Made by a program: the position numbers and the translations under genes. This document shows, one piece after another, positions 51,459-63,893 of a DNA stretch of 64,000 nt; within the stretch, counting starts at the first letter, position 1, and each line of letters opens with the position of its first letter. A model generated the notes under the pieces. It did not search any database. It was not told the DNA's origin and was given only the letters and a program-made list of their open reading frames with translations. The stretch lies in NCBI GenBank assembly GCA_013399115.1, contig VXAA01004301.1, forward strand, positions 502,085 through 566,084, in the 5' to 3' direction. Origin of the DNA: Anseranas semipalmata. Lineage: Eukaryota; Chordata; Aves; Anseriformes; Anseranatidae.

Positions 51459-54230
51459 CTCTGGAACTAAAAGCAAGGGAAGAAACCTTGGTGGTTTCCG
51501 TAAATGGATTTAGATCTTGAAGGATGTGACAACACATATTGCTTCTGATGTTTAATGATAAATAAAGTATACTTAACATCCTGTGTGGTATTGAAGTGAT
51601 ACAGGCAGCAGGGGCAGATTGTCACAAAGCCTAGCACCACCTTCTCAGTGTCACAAGAAGGCAGGGAAAGAGACAGCCCCTTTGGATTTTCTGTAACTGT
51701 GGTTTTCTGCTGCAACATGGTTTGCCTTCTGCCTGGGAGAATTGGATGGACGGAGAGGAAGGGCAGTGGAAGCTATTTGGGTGGCTTTCGCAGGCATTGG
51801 TTCATGTGGCTTGTTTTGTCGTGGCATCCTAAAGAAAGTGCAACTGTTTGTTTGCTTTTGGTGCCAGAGCTCTCCAGACCAGCTCCACAGCCCTGCTGAA
51901 AGGAGTGTGGCACTGAGATATTGCCCTCCTGTTTTCCACCTTCCTCCTCCCCACACCACTGTTATGGTCCATGTAGATTGAGGAAACTTCATGGGTTGAT
52001 GAACTAATATTCCAGCACCACAAGGACCACCATCATTTTTTTCCTCCATTATGAAAGGAGAAAAAAAATGATGCTGTAATGCTCCGTGTGTCCTCCGGGG
52101 GTACAGATGGAGATAGAACAGGGTGCAGAGCACAAAGCTCAGAGAAGCACGAGCTACATGCACAACTTTAGCTCTGACGTAGCTGTTATGGGATAATGTT
52201 CTTTTGCCAAAATCCATCCTGTCCCAACCCAGCAATGCAAATTGAGATACCCTGTACAAGCCTCTCTGTGACTCCAGAGAAGGTGTTAAAAGCTTTGCTA
52301 GCAAATGGCAGTGCTGCCAGACAGCTGTCCATCACTTGCTTATTCTTGTTCCATAAACAGAACAAGGTTTCTCCAGGCACTGGTGGAGAGTGTCAGTAAG
52401 TTAAATAGGTTTTGCTGGAGAACCATGCTCCCATTGAAGCATTGCTGCTCTGATCCCATCCCTCGGTCTACAGCATGGATTGTCCCTTGGGAAGCCTGGG
52501 GCAAACATTGCGTTTGCTGTAGTGTATCTTTCCATAAGCAGTGTGGGCAGAAGGATGTGACCCTGGTCATGGCTTGAATTGTGAGCTTGGTTCCCTCCTC
52601 TGCCACTGTTTGTTTGCAAAGGGGAGAGATAACAATACTTCTCTTTTTTCCCTTTCTTCAAATGCTCTTGGCATTTTTGAGCTGTTGTGAGCTTATAGTG
52701 ATGGAAGCACTTGTGTGGAAGGCTGGAGGCGGGGGGGAAGTGCTACAGTCTTGTTTCATGATCTCCATTTGCAACTCCTGTGAGAGAAATTGCCATTCGT
52801 GGATGGCCTAGAGAAATGCAGTGGGGTGCTCCCTCTTTCTTGCTGTGATCATCCGAAGAGCGATCCTCCTCTCCTCTTTGAATCTTTGCTCCTGAGCTAC
52901 TCCAGTAAGTTCAAATATGCTTTTCCAAACCTGATTGTGTCACAGGGCTACGTAAAGCAGAAGGGGCTGGTACTTAATAAAAGCATAGAGATGGACCTGG
53001 CTTGCAGGGTATCTTAGTTATGTCCCCTACTTAATATACCCTCTGAATAATAAACATATGCACCACCATTGCAAACCAAACAAATTACCTGGCTAAAATC
53101 TCCAGAATTAAGCTGTAAGATATCTGTTAAATGTGATTGAAAATTTGTACAAGCTTCAAGAAAGTGAAAATCATGATGGTGCAATTCATGAAAATATAAC
53201 TTATCTGCAGTTGAAAATACAATTTTAATGCTTTAAGAACATGATATATCCACTACTCTGTAAGTCTCCAAGAAAGCTTATGTTCCTCCAGATAGCTCTT
53301 GGTGCTATAAGCTATGTAATTAATAATCTATTGTCATATGTTGTCAAACATCTATTTTAAGATTGCTTGAAATTGTCTCAAGGGAGCAATTCAAATAATA
53401 TAGAAAAGGAATTGCCTCTCAACCTTCCCAGTCTTTTAAATTGATATTTAATACAAAATAACCTTAGCTACATGATTTAACCCTTTGGGGGAGGGAGGCT
53501 TGGAAAAATGTTTCAGACAAAAAGCTTTGGGCGAGTTCTCCCATTGCCCTGTATCATATAAAAGTACCATCGTTGCTATATACCCTCACCACTATGAACA
53601 GTGGAGGGAAGACAAGACCCTGGGACAATTCTTTCCACCAGCATTAGGCTTCCAAATCATGAGTGTGAAACTAGATAATAACTGAGAGGAAACTAATTTA
53701 GTGGCAATTTCTATGAAGCCAGTGGTCCCTGCCTCAATGCCCATTTAACTTAGCACAGTAGGGAGCCTGCAAATATAGACAGTAAAATTCCCCTTTCATA
53801 ATGGATGAATTAATTTAGCCAGCCTAGTTAATTCAAATGCAAATTATGTGTTGAAAGTGTCCATTATTTATTGCTTCATCTAAGACTGTTTCTCTGTTTC
53901 TCTCAGTTTCTGAAGTGCAGCGGAGAAGTGCTGAGCTACCAAACACTCTCGTAGACACCAGCCAATTTTAGTAGACTTTCAAATGACATTTGATTTTTTT
54001 GTTCTCTGCTTTAAACCTAATTTGGGGATTGTTTATTTGCTTTGACTTGTTTGTGGTTTCCAGCTGTGGTGCACTGCCACTGCCAAGTGGTTCATTTTCA
54101 AGCAAGCGGTTGGATATCAGCAGGAGGAACACCTCTTCTCAGCTGGATGACCACTGCCAATTGCATGCTGAATTTTCCTTCAGGTCTGTTTGGAAAGCAA
54201 CTGTGTGGTCCTATTCTATGTATACTTGTT

Positions 54231-54276
54231 TGCACACATACTTGCACACATGTGTACGCACACATACTTGTGTGTA
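54231..54276. repeat. Degenerate CA/TG repeat with 13-bp direct repeat
   Basis: GCACACATACTTG occurs at 54232-54244 and again at 54258-54270 within alternating CA and TG sequence. It is a decayed dinucleotide repeat. Confidence 0.7.
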
Positions 54277-57059
54277 GGAGTCTTGTTGGATATTTGCATT
54301 TGGGTAATAGTATGTGGTGTTCTTCCTCCCCACCAAATAATTCTGGGAACCTTTTGTAGCTGCATTTTGTTTATCAATATTGTATATTTCCCCTTTATTT
54401 CTTGGGGAGCTCTTCCCCCATAACAACTGAGAGGAGGTTAGCTCTGTGTTACTAGTAACCCCTCCAGAGCAGGAGTTTCCATTTGTGTTGTAGGAAGGTG
54501 GCAGTGTTTGAGCCATCAGCCGACTGCTCAGGAGGAACTCACTGCAGACCTCTAACGAGAAATGCTGGAGGATTCCCTCCAGAAATAGGAGGGGGCCAGT
54601 TAGGAAATCAGGTTGTAATTTTGTAGAGACTAGATGATGATTAAAGTGTTTTGTATTCAACAGCAAGGAAAGTCCATTCCCACTTACTCTGCAATCATAT
54701 TTTTCTCTACCACACATAAGGGGAAAAATGCTGGGTTTTTTTGTTTCCATATACAAAAACATGGTCAGACACCCTTGCAAAGACTGTCAAATTTCTTCTT
54801 TTCACATGAAGAACATTTCTTATTAGACATGACTCTCCATTTACCATTTTCCCTCAACACTCTCCAAAATCTGTGTTTATAATGGATGAAGGAAGTGCTA
54901 CACTCCCTTCCCTCATACAGGTAATGATTCTTCATTTAAGATCCTGAATAAAACTCCCAATCTAGCTGGCTTTCCTGGCTGGAGGTTCTTGAAACCAAAG
55001 AGCCAACTGAGAGCTATGCTCCGTGAGGCCTCTAAGAAGTAAACTGGAGAAGAGCACCTGAAATGCCATTTATTTTTCCCCACTTGCATTCCTTTGAGTG
55101 GGAACAGCCTTCCCTTTCAAACAGCATCTTTCTGCCCTGTGTACATCAACCAAATTAGACAACGAGCATTGAGTTGTGTGTGTTACATTGCTCTGCTCCA
55201 TGTCTTTGCTAGCCTTTGTCTTAGACATGTTTCCCCAGCACTGATGGGTTTTTAGCTGCTGTTTCTATTCTGCTAGCAAGCATCGGGAAAGCATTGTCTG
55301 AAACATGCAGATGGGAGAGCTGCGAGAGCAGGATATGAAAGGAGGATGCAGAACTTTGTTTTGTGCCTTTCAGGTACTCTGACACTTCCAAAGGACTTGG
55401 ATATTGTGGGTTCTCGAAATTTAATTCCAAAAACACTTGATGGTAATAGGAATTTGTTATATTCCTTAGTGTTAATTTTCTAGCTGTTCTTAAACTGGTT
55501 GATAACTGTACTTCTACAGTGCACATAAAGAAAGATGATACCACATATTCAGTCTTCTAACTCTATTCTTGCTTATGAAATATTTAAAAAGTACTTAGAA
55601 GTGTTTTATTCCAGCTTTAAGTTTTCTTATTTAGGCTTTGTACTCTAACAGCAGCCTGCAGAAACACTACATGTCCTTAAAAAATCTAATCACTGTAATC
55701 TATACCAATTTAGTTTAGCACTTTGTAGAAATGTATCAGCTGTTTCTTGCAGCTTCAGCTCAGCTGGCGAAGCACTGTGCAGAGGGAAGCATACAGAAAG
55801 GAAGGCTGCTGTCCTGCAGCCATATGAAGGCTCATCTGTATGTGGGGATGCTTAGCAATGGGCACCCCTGACTTGTTTCCTATGCAGAGATCTTCTGTTT
55901 TGGGAGAGGGGAAAGAAGCAACTGCTCTGTTTCCATTTGATCCAAGTTCAAAGGCACTCTTACTCCAAACAAAATATATTGATTTACAGATTTAGCTAGA
56001 ATAACAACTACACTTTGAATTTATGCACTACCTCAAACTGAATTTTCGGGTATAGACAAGCTTTAAGAACTTGGAGGCTGACTTTTAATTAGTATGGCTG
56101 ACAGCACCACCCCAGAGCTGGTTTATCTTAATGACAGAAGCTAAACTTCATTAAGTTTTCTGAGCAGCAGAAGAAAATGCAAATAAGACAGAGCCCTTTA
56201 AAGGGCTTGTGACTACCCCTGTCACTTTTATTACGGATGTGATTTTCACTCATAATCCCATTGGCTTCCTCTCATTGCTGTGTGTCAGCTGCGTTCCCAA
56301 CTTGGCACCTTACCCAAATATTTCAGTGGCTCGTCAGTGCCTCACTGCGAGGATGGTGGAAGGTGACAGTTTTGTTGTGAGCAACATACAGCCACAGCCC
56401 CAAGCTATCTTGAAGCTCTTGGGATGAACACAGTTGGAAAGAGCCAAATGCCTCTCCTAGCACAGCACTGAAACACCTCCTACTTGATACCGCAGTCCTC
56501 CAGGATTAGGGTCCATGTGTTGCAGGTGTTCAGGACACCACAGTGTATTTCTGAGAGCGTGTTTCCTTGTAGGACCTGTACAAACACATCTCCTTGTCTT
56601 CCCTCAGCTTGGAAAATGAGCAAAATAAGCTAGTCTTTGCCTGTCAGTGTGGTCTCAGACTCCTTTGTCTTCTATGTTAATCAGCAACCAGGAGCTGGTT
56701 TATCCAGCAAGCCAAAACCTAGAGAGGCCGCAACAACCCAGGGCAGTATGAGGATGCAGAGCACCCATGGCTGCAGCAAAAGCAGGGTATCACACCAGCT
56801 TGGAAATTAAAAGCTGCTGGCAACTTTCTGCAGCTAGGAAACAGAGTTTTTCTCTTTAATTCCTTGTCTGGATCTAGGCTGTGGCTTATTTCTCTTCTGC
56901 TAGTAGGCAACAGTTGTTGGGATAAAAAAAAAAAAAAAGCCATCAAGAAATACAGTGCCAAATATTTCTTGATTTCGTGGGAAGAGGCAGGTTCTTACAG
57001 ACATTTCTCCACCTCCCCTGTACTCCTTTTCACTCTCAGGACTGCTGTGAAAGGCAGCA

Positions 57060-57186
57060 TCAAACTTCTGGAGCTGGCCTAGCTCCAGGGAATATCAGGG
57101 CCAGAAGAAAAATCTATTTTGAGGGGTTAGAAGGAGCAAGATGTAGAGGAAATAAAGTCAGTTTATTATTTAAAAAAAAAAAAAAA
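57060..57186 (+). other. Possible retroposed transcript 3' end
   Basis: AATAAA at 57151 is followed 16 bases later by a run of 15 A (57172-57186), the layout of a polyadenylated RNA end copied into DNA. The body upstream is not recognised and no flanking target duplication was spotted. An unrelated AATAAA beside an A-run is equally possible. Confidence 0.2.
57068..57088. repeat. Hairpin, 8-bp arms
   Basis: CTGGAGCT pairs perfectly with AGCTCCAG across the 5-base loop GGCCT; two further T-G wobbles could extend the stem outward. Confidence 0.6.
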
Positions 57187-57684
57187 TAGGTAGGAGATAA
57201 TGTGTTTATGTTCAACAATGATTTTATTACAAATGTGATGTACAGTGACAGTATGTTAAATTTTCTAGTCAACAGGGGACAATACAGAACAATTTGTGGC
57301 AAAAGGAAACAGATGCAATCCTGTCTGCAGCTTCATACATCTGCTCTGCAAGCCAGTGCTCCTCCTATAAGTCTCTAGGAGGGATCCAATAAAAATGATA
57401 TAAAATTTTATTGTGTTAGTGGCACTAGTTATTAGAGTGAGGAGCCAGAAAGCTTACCCAGGGGCTGAACCTCTCCTGTCTTTTAGTGCAGAGTAAATGA
57501 TGAGGCTGTTGCCGGTAACAGCAATACTACAGTGGGAAAAGGTAAATTCATTTTGGAGCGCTTGGCGTGCTGCTGTGGATGGCTCAAAATCAGAGCAGGA
57601 AAGCTAATAAAAGAGTAAAAGGCAAAGACGCATCAGGAAGGATGGAAATGAAATGTTGACATGGTAGTGTTGTTTCTTGGTTGG

Positions 57685-57709
57685 TTTTTTTTTTTTTTTT
57701 TTTTTTTTT
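57685..57709. repeat. Poly-T tract (25 T)
   Basis: An unbroken run of 25 T. Confidence 0.9.
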
Positions 57710-58019
57710 GACTTGACACCCGAATGCTTGTCTGCACAGGGGCAGACAGGAAACCTTACTGGCTTATAAAGTAGGTGAAATTATAATTTTTCATACAGAC
57801 TTTAATTCTGAATTCAAATGGCTGTAATTTGAGAGCTGAAGCAAAGTGAAATGAGGTAAAACAATATAATTTTTCCTTCTGAATTGGAATACCTACAAGA
57901 GGATTCAAATGCAGTCTAACCAAAAGAAAAAGAACGGCTAGGAATACTATTGCATTTGTTGGTTTGGTTTTTACTGTGATGACCTGACTTTGCAAGCCCC
58001 TGATTCAAGACTATGTGTG

Positions 58020-58640
58020 TGAAGGCAGTTTGTTGGAGCACTGCTGGGGCACCCCAAGGTGCCCCATGCCAGACAGCCTGTGACAAGAGCTCGCAGCGAC
58101 CCTGCCCTGTTTCTGGAGGCACCTGGCGCCAAGCGGCCCTTCCCGCTCAGCAACCACCACAGGCGCCTGCCAGGCACCAGGCTGCTGACCAACCGTTCAA
58201 AATAGCCCGAGGACTGGAGTTGAGAGTATAAGGGGATAAAAATGAGGAAGGGTTAGGAAGAGATTAAGATAAATGCTAGGGATGATGCTGTGGAGCTGCA
58301 GCCCCCTCAGTGCCGAGCAGTGACCTGGCTGCCTTTCCTCAGAGTGGTGGCCCCTCATGGGGGCCATAGCCTCTCCCCAGCACTGCCTGGGGGTGGATTT
58401 CACCTGCCCTCTGAGGTATTTTGCCCCCTGCCATGAGCCTTGGGGTAACAGTGCTGACGGGTGGAAATGGGGAGAGCTGAGGGAGGGAAAGGGGGAGCCG
58501 CCATGTTGGGTGGGATGAGGAGGCCTCCCCACAAGGGGCTGCCAACCTGACAGGAAATGGCTGCCACCGCCTCCCCTCAGGTCACCTCAACCTCTCTTGA
58601 ACTGTCACCAGTTGTTTTGGGTCATATTCTGACCCATCAA
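58020..58640. other. GC-rich patch, possible old repeat remnant
   Basis: About 600 bases are markedly richer in G and C than the flanks, with around eight CpG in 58085-58210 and words such as CCGCCATGTTGGGTGGGATG. It holds a 7-bp-arm hairpin at 58348-58366 (TGGCCCC/GGGGCCA) and an inverted GGGTCA/TGACCC pair near the end. Frames of 60-110 codons on both strands look compositional. It could be a diverged retroelement 5' region or an isolated GC-rich element; I cannot tell. Confidence 0.3.
58618..58636. promoter_or_regulatory. Inverted nuclear-receptor half-sites (IR5)
   Basis: TGGGTCA and TGACCCA are separated by five bases. GGGTCA fits the RGGTCA half-site of nuclear receptors, arranged here as an inverted repeat with a 5-base spacer. 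The spacing is not a classic high-affinity one. Confidence 0.3.
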
Positions 58641-59071
58641 AGCAGTAGGTTCTGCCATTTTTGTGCGCTATAGCCTTTGCTAGTACTTCATAACTAAGAA
58701 GTTGCAGGTGACAGCACCTTCTTCAATTGAGGTGTTTGGTGTGGCAGATTTGGGAGCAATCACTATTATTCCTTCTCTTCTTCTTTCCCTGGGTGTTTAT
58801 AGTGCTGGGATGCTCAATAAAATCTTCCTGGACTTCTTAAGCATAGGGTTTAACTGTGTCATTTTTATTAACAGGATCTTCTATCAGCAGAAAAGTTCAA
58901 ACAGCTGACTGAACAAATCCTCTCATCAGTAAGGACGATGTAATAAGGACAAGGTTCTCCTCACTGGTCACGTATACTTCATGAAATGTAAATAAATACT
59001 AGGCTGTGAAGCATGTGCTTCTGCAGAATACAGTGTTTGGAAACAGACACTTGCCAGGTAAAGCAATGGTC

Positions 59072-59106
<35 letters not shown>

Positions 59107-60235
59107 TTTTTTTGTTTGTTTGTTTAGTCTCTAGCAACAACACATTGCACGTAGTCCTATTAGGTTCATTAAAGCAGGGTGAATACATATTAGAGACAGT
59201 CAAATCAGTTTACCTTGTAATCTGATAAACTAAACATGAGAAACAGATTCATCTACTAGAATGCCTAAAAAAAAAATATAATAAAAAACGTTCTGTTAGT
59301 ATGGAAGATGATTGCATTTGAAAATAAATCCATACTCATTACTTTAACCTGAAATAAAGTAATTTTATATTTTTCAAATGAAAATTAATTTCTGTCTGCA
59401 GAACCACACTGAAACATTTTATCCTGGCTTATGTTGTCAGTGATCTGTGCATCACTGAATTGTTGCAGTGACCTGTGGGAAGTGTAGTTCCTTTGGGCAG
59501 GCTGAGGTGCATTGCCACTTAGTACTATAAAGGTACTAATGCTTAGGTTTTTGTCACTCAAACTAAATATTGCAATACCAATTTACTTAGGCAAAATATT
59601 TTGATCTTGCTTCCTAAACGAAACCTAGGCATTTCTGAAAGAGCAAAACTTTTGATTCCAAGAATCTCTTTTCCAATGTAAATGTATTTATGTGGAACAC
59701 TCCTGAGCCATTTCAACCTCCAGACACAATTTCAAAAAGACCAATCTTTTACAACCTCACTTGCTAGATAAGACCAAACCTTTCTACATTTTCCTGAATA
59801 AACAAATAATTCTTTAGAACTGTAATGGAGAAAGCAAACCTTTCAACACTGATCTTCTGTTGGCCAGTTAGAAAATGTCTGGGGAAATGCTTTGCCAGGT
59901 AAATACATTATTGATTATTTTAGAATAAAATTAGCCAATAGGATAACTAGACAAATAAAGTGGGTCAATATTTAAGAACACTTATGAGTTCTGTACAACT
60001 GCATAGGAAAAAGCAACTGGCAACAAGATTGTGGTAGCAAATATGCTTAACAAATGTAATGTTTCTGATGCTGTTGTGATCCGTTCCCTTATCTTCTCAA
60101 CATATTGCACAATAAAGATAAACCAGTGGTAGAGGTATAGCCCCTGGAAACCAGCTGGTCTGACAGGCTAGCTGAAGAAACATAGAACTTACATGGCAAT
60201 GACAGAGTAAGGAGCTAAAGGTTTTGAGCCTTAAA
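58641..60235. other. Non-coding stretch before the gap
   Basis: AT-rich sequence with the (TG)15 microsatellite and no supported gene. Confidence 0.55.
59076..59105. repeat. (TG)15 microsatellite
   Basis: Fifteen perfect TG units, followed by a T run and TTTG units to about 59130. Confidence 0.97.
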
Positions 60236-60775
60236 NNNNNNNNNNNNNNNNNNNNNNNNNNNNNNNNNNNNNNNNNNNNNNNNNNNNNNNNNNNNNNNNN
60301 NNNNNNNNNNNNNNNNNNNNNNNNNNNNNNNNNNNNNNNNNNNNNNNNNNNNNNNNNNNNNNNNNNNNNNNNNNNNNNNNNNNNNNNNNNNNNNNNNNNN
60401 NNNNNNNNNNNNNNNNNNNNNNNNNNNNNNNNNNNNNNNNNNNNNNNNNNNNNNNNNNNNNNNNNNNNNNNNNNNNNNNNNNNNNNNNNNNNNNNNNNNN
60501 NNNNNNNNNNNNNNNNNNNNNNNNNNNNNNNNNNNNNNNNNNNNNNNNNNNNNNNNNNNNNNNNNNNNNNNNNNNNNNNNNNNNNNNNNNNNNNNNNNNN
60601 NNNNNNNNNNNNNNNNNNNNNNNNNNNNNNNNNNNNNNNNNNNNNNNNNNNNNNNNNNNNNNNNNNNNNNNNNNNNNNNNNNNNNNNNNNNNNNNNNNNN
60701 NNNNNNNNNNNNNNNNNNNNNNNNNNNNNNNNNNNNNNNNNNNNNNNNNNNNNNNNNNNNNNNNNNNNNNNNNNN
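60236..60775. other. Assembly gap (540 N)
   Basis: An unbroken run of N spans 540 positions. The left flank ends GAGCCTTAAA and the right flank begins with five G, so the missing sequence may be GC-rich or repetitive. Any open frame drawn across the gap is an artefact. Confidence 0.99.
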
Positions 60776-61899
60776 GGGGGTGGAACTGAAAGGGGCATCT
60801 TGCAGAAATCCAGTTAGAAGAAAGCAATGTAATGAACAAGCCTGTTTTGGAGATCATGAAGTGCTATCATCCGTAAGAATAATCCTGAATAAACTGTCTG
60901 ATACCCTGAAGCCCAGACTGTTCTTTGTGGACGTGTGGGTAATTGCTACAGTGAAGAACATGCATATATTAAATTAAAGGTATGATTTATATATATAGGT
61001 GTATGTGTGTATATATATATTAAACTCGGTTAAATGCATTAAATCCAATGCTTACTTCACTTACTGTCAGCATAAGGCTTCAGGCATCCTTGTAACGTAA
61101 TAACTGATGGAGTTATACACAGCCATTTTTCTGTGGCAGGTGACAGCACAGCTTTGCATTAATATCAGGCAATTATTAACAACACTAATATATTCGTTTG
61201 TAGAGAAAGGGGTTATCATTTTTTAATTGTGTAGTCTGGGTGTTTTTTATGCTTCATTGGCTAATGCCACATTTGGAAATAACTGGCCAAGGGTGTGTCA
61301 CAAGTAAAAACAAATATGACTGTATTAAGTTTGACCCTTGTGTTTCTGTGCTTGGGTTCTGAACCGTGGCTTCCACCACAAGACAGATTAATAACGAAGG
61401 GATTAACAGAAAATACATTCTGCATGTGTGCTGCAGACAATATGGCTGATCTTCAGGAGATGACAAAATAAGCTCATTTATGCTTCAAGAGTTGCTGGGG
61501 AGCTTTATATTAATGGGGAAAACCACATCCTATAACTTTACTGTAATTTTCTTATAAAATAGCCAAACATGTTTTACATAAGATATTTTCCTTTTCCTTC
61601 TGCCTTGTGATGGCAACCAAAAGCCTCGAGTCCTTCATGTAAACAGAGTGAGACAGCAACCAGAAAGTTGTTATATCTGGAATTCATCTCTCCCATTCTG
61701 TTTTTGACTGCACTATTCTCTGTATTACATCTATTGAAGTTTTAGTGATGTACATAGCACCTCACACAGAAGTAGCAAACAAGAATATGAAACTGCAAAA
61801 TAATGCTGGAAATGTTTCAAAGTGGCGTCATCTAGGGACCCTCCTGCAGACTGCATATTACAGCCTGATGTGTATAACCTGTACTCTGCTTTTTTGCAG
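60776..61899. other. Non-coding stretch between gap and candidate exon
   Basis: A 65-codon frame starts just after the gap (60780-60977) but has no convincing splice sites or family resemblance. If 61900-62016 is an exon, this stretch is its upstream intron. Confidence 0.5.
60988..61020. repeat. (TA)/(TG) mixed dinucleotide repeat
   Basis: Short TA and TG runs alternate. Low complexity. Confidence 0.75.
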
Positions 61900-62016
61900 G
61901 TATTTGCAGACAATGAGAGAGAGTTGGAATTTCTTGGTCCAGAGGGAAATTGTTGCTCTGCCAAAATCAATGAGAAACTTTTTGATGACTACAGCAGGAC
62001 CAAAAATTTGACTCAG
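61900..62016 (+). CDS. Candidate internal cassette exon, unknown gene
   Basis: A polypyrimidine tract ending TTTTTTGCAG at 61899 is followed by 117 nt without a stop in frame 1, and then by a CAG/GTGATT donor at 62017. The length is exactly 39 codons, so the exon is symmetric (phase 0 at both ends) and could be skipped without a frameshift. The translation starts VFADNERELEFLGPEGNCCS and continues AKINEKLFDDYSRTKNLTQ. It is charged and hydrophilic, has a CC pair and one N-x-T sequon (NLT), and shows no membrane segment. The family is not recognised. A second frame also stays open through the exon, so coding status is not certain. An alternative AG eight bases further in would break the phase. 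It may instead be an exon of a long non-coding RNA. Confidence 0.4.
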
Positions 62017-63838
62017 GTGATTTGTAGTTGCCCATGATTCATGATTCCATTGTGTGGCAGGAGAGGCCAGCATCTCCCTTTCTTCATTTCTGTCTTGCTA
62101 GGCTCAGCCAGATGGTTCAAAAAGGAAATGACAGCCTGAAACCAATCAGGGCTGAGCCACGTTTCAGAACTTAGATAACACAAGGAACATTATTTAAAAA
62201 AAAAAAAAAAAAGTCCCTTTTGCTCAGTGACTTTTTAATTTCTCAGTGACTTTGCAAAACTGACTCAGGGGTCATCACATCAGTGGTAAGTCAGAAATGT
62301 GGAAAAGCAATGCGAATTCTTTCCCTGTAGCAAAATGGCCTCAAAGACTACCAAAACTTTCGCTCCTATTTCATACAATTGTGCTGTAATCAGTAAGAAT
62401 TTTAAATTATACTATCTGTAGTATAAGGTCATACCGCAGGAGTCTGGTGGCTTACGTGAGCCACAAAGTGCTGCCCAGGTAAGAGATTTGCAAAGAGAGG
62501 CCGTTAAAGTCACCCAAACTTAGTGAGGAAATGGAGAAAGCTATGCTTTCAGATAGAGAGAAGTTCATATCACAAGCCAGCTGGCTGAGAGTAAATAGTT
62601 TACACTTTTAAATCGGTGGTTATTTTAGGTGATATTTCTCTTTGTATCATGCAGTCACTATGAGAAGAGAGCATTAATTTCTAGAATATTTATACACTAA
62701 TACACAAAGTATATTAAGGCCAAGAAGGAGAGTTTTCAAAAGCAGCAGCCTGACCTAAGCTAAGACAACTCACAGTCACAAGCCTTTTTAGGAGGTTTTG
62801 AAAATCACAGCCAGAGGGTTTTGTTTTGTTTTGCTCTAAGCACAGACAGGAGTATAGACCTGCTAAGGTGTGGAGGAGGTGTCCCCTGAATGCATTATTG
62901 GAGTGAATCTCCAAGGTGGCCAGCGGCTGCCTGGTTCTCATGCCAGGTTGTCCTGCCCTGACAAGGGGTGCAGCTTCTGTGACAAAGCACAACTTAAGGG
63001 ACCAGAAAGGCTGTAAAATAAAGTAATAAGGAACCAAATGAATTGTGTGGCAGCTGAGAAGCTTATTTAGAAATAATAGTTTTAAATTTCTTTGCCAAAA
63101 TCCCATGTAGGACCACCAGCATACAGAACCATCTTCATTGATGGGTACCTCAACCATGGTCACCTTCTGTGACATGGGGACAGTCCCAGGTCTCCTGAGC
63201 TGATCCACCTTTAAAGACCTCCCTCTGGTCTCTGGATTTGGTTCCTAATCTGTACAGTTATGTTCCTCTGTGGTTATTAGCGTCCATCAGGATGGGCACT
63301 GTTACAGGAAACCAGAGAGACAGATGGGTATTCTGAGTAGCATCCTGGAGAACGAGACAAAATTGGTAAGCCTGGTACTTCCAAGGGCACGTGGTTTGGA
63401 GACAGGACATTTAGTCCCTACAGATGATTTGCCAAATGTTTCTTATAAATCCCCTATCTAAAATGGTAAGATCTGTCAAAGATTTAGGATTTATAGCAGC
63501 TTAATAACCATAATAAATGACTGTATTAGCACAGAGAGAACATGCATAGGGTGATTAATAGATTTTTCTCAAAGTCAGATAAAAATGAACAGTAGAGGAA
63601 AGGAAAACCTTCATATTAACCCTGTGGGAGCTCCAGTATTAATTGGCACATAATCAGGTACAGCTGCTAATAATCATGCAGCTCTTTAAACCAACACATA
63701 TAGCACTGGCAATACAGCCTTAAGAGGCAGAGATTAGGGAGTATGCAAATATTCTTTGAAGTCCTGTTCAGGTTCCTGGATGAAAGTCATATTTTCTTAA
63801 GTTTACAAATGGCTGGTCCTAGGTTTGGTTTATGTCAA
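62017..63838. other. Non-coding stretch after candidate exon
   Basis: A 164-codon minus-strand frame at 62714-63208 has no recognisable domain. No other signal is seen apart from the A-run near 62200. Confidence 0.5.
62191..62212. repeat. Poly-A tract
   Basis: A run of about 18-20 A about 175 bases after the candidate plus-strand exon. Confidence 0.85.
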
Positions 63839-63893
63839 GATCTGATAACGTTGGATTTGATAACTCATCTGATGGATCTGATAACTCATATTG
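63839..63893. repeat. Imperfect tandem repeat, three units
   Basis: GATCTGATAAC, GATTTGATAACTCATCTGATG and GATCTGATAACTCAT follow one another, about 15-21 bases per unit. The shared core is GATYTGATAAC, which carries a GATAA word in each copy. Confidence 0.7.

Larger units (their letters stand above)
46621..58019. other. Non-coding stretch apart from items listed
   Basis: The longest open frame of the window, 217 codons on the minus strand at 51651-52304, lies here. Its composition is scattered, it has no domain I recognise, and overlapping frames are open too, so I read it as chance. Otherwise only the listed palindromes, repeats and candidate elements stand out. Confidence 0.55.

Noticed and set aside
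51651..52304. 217-codon open frame on the minus strand, the longest without N
   Set aside because: Composition is scattered, no domain is recognisable, several other frames overlap it, and no splice or promoter context supports it.
54211..54780. 189-codon minus-strand frame
   Set aside because: It crosses a CA/TG repeat and shows no recognisable domain; probably chance.
59013..59225. Frame with (VC)n or (TH)n peptide repeats
   Set aside because: It is simply the translation of the (TG)15 microsatellite.
60097..60857. Open frames of about 200 codons near 60.1-60.9 kb
   Set aside because: They are mostly translated N from the assembly gap.
60780..60977. 65-codon frame directly after the gap
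   Set aside because: Only weak donor-like sequence, no acceptor visible because of the gap, and no family resemblance.
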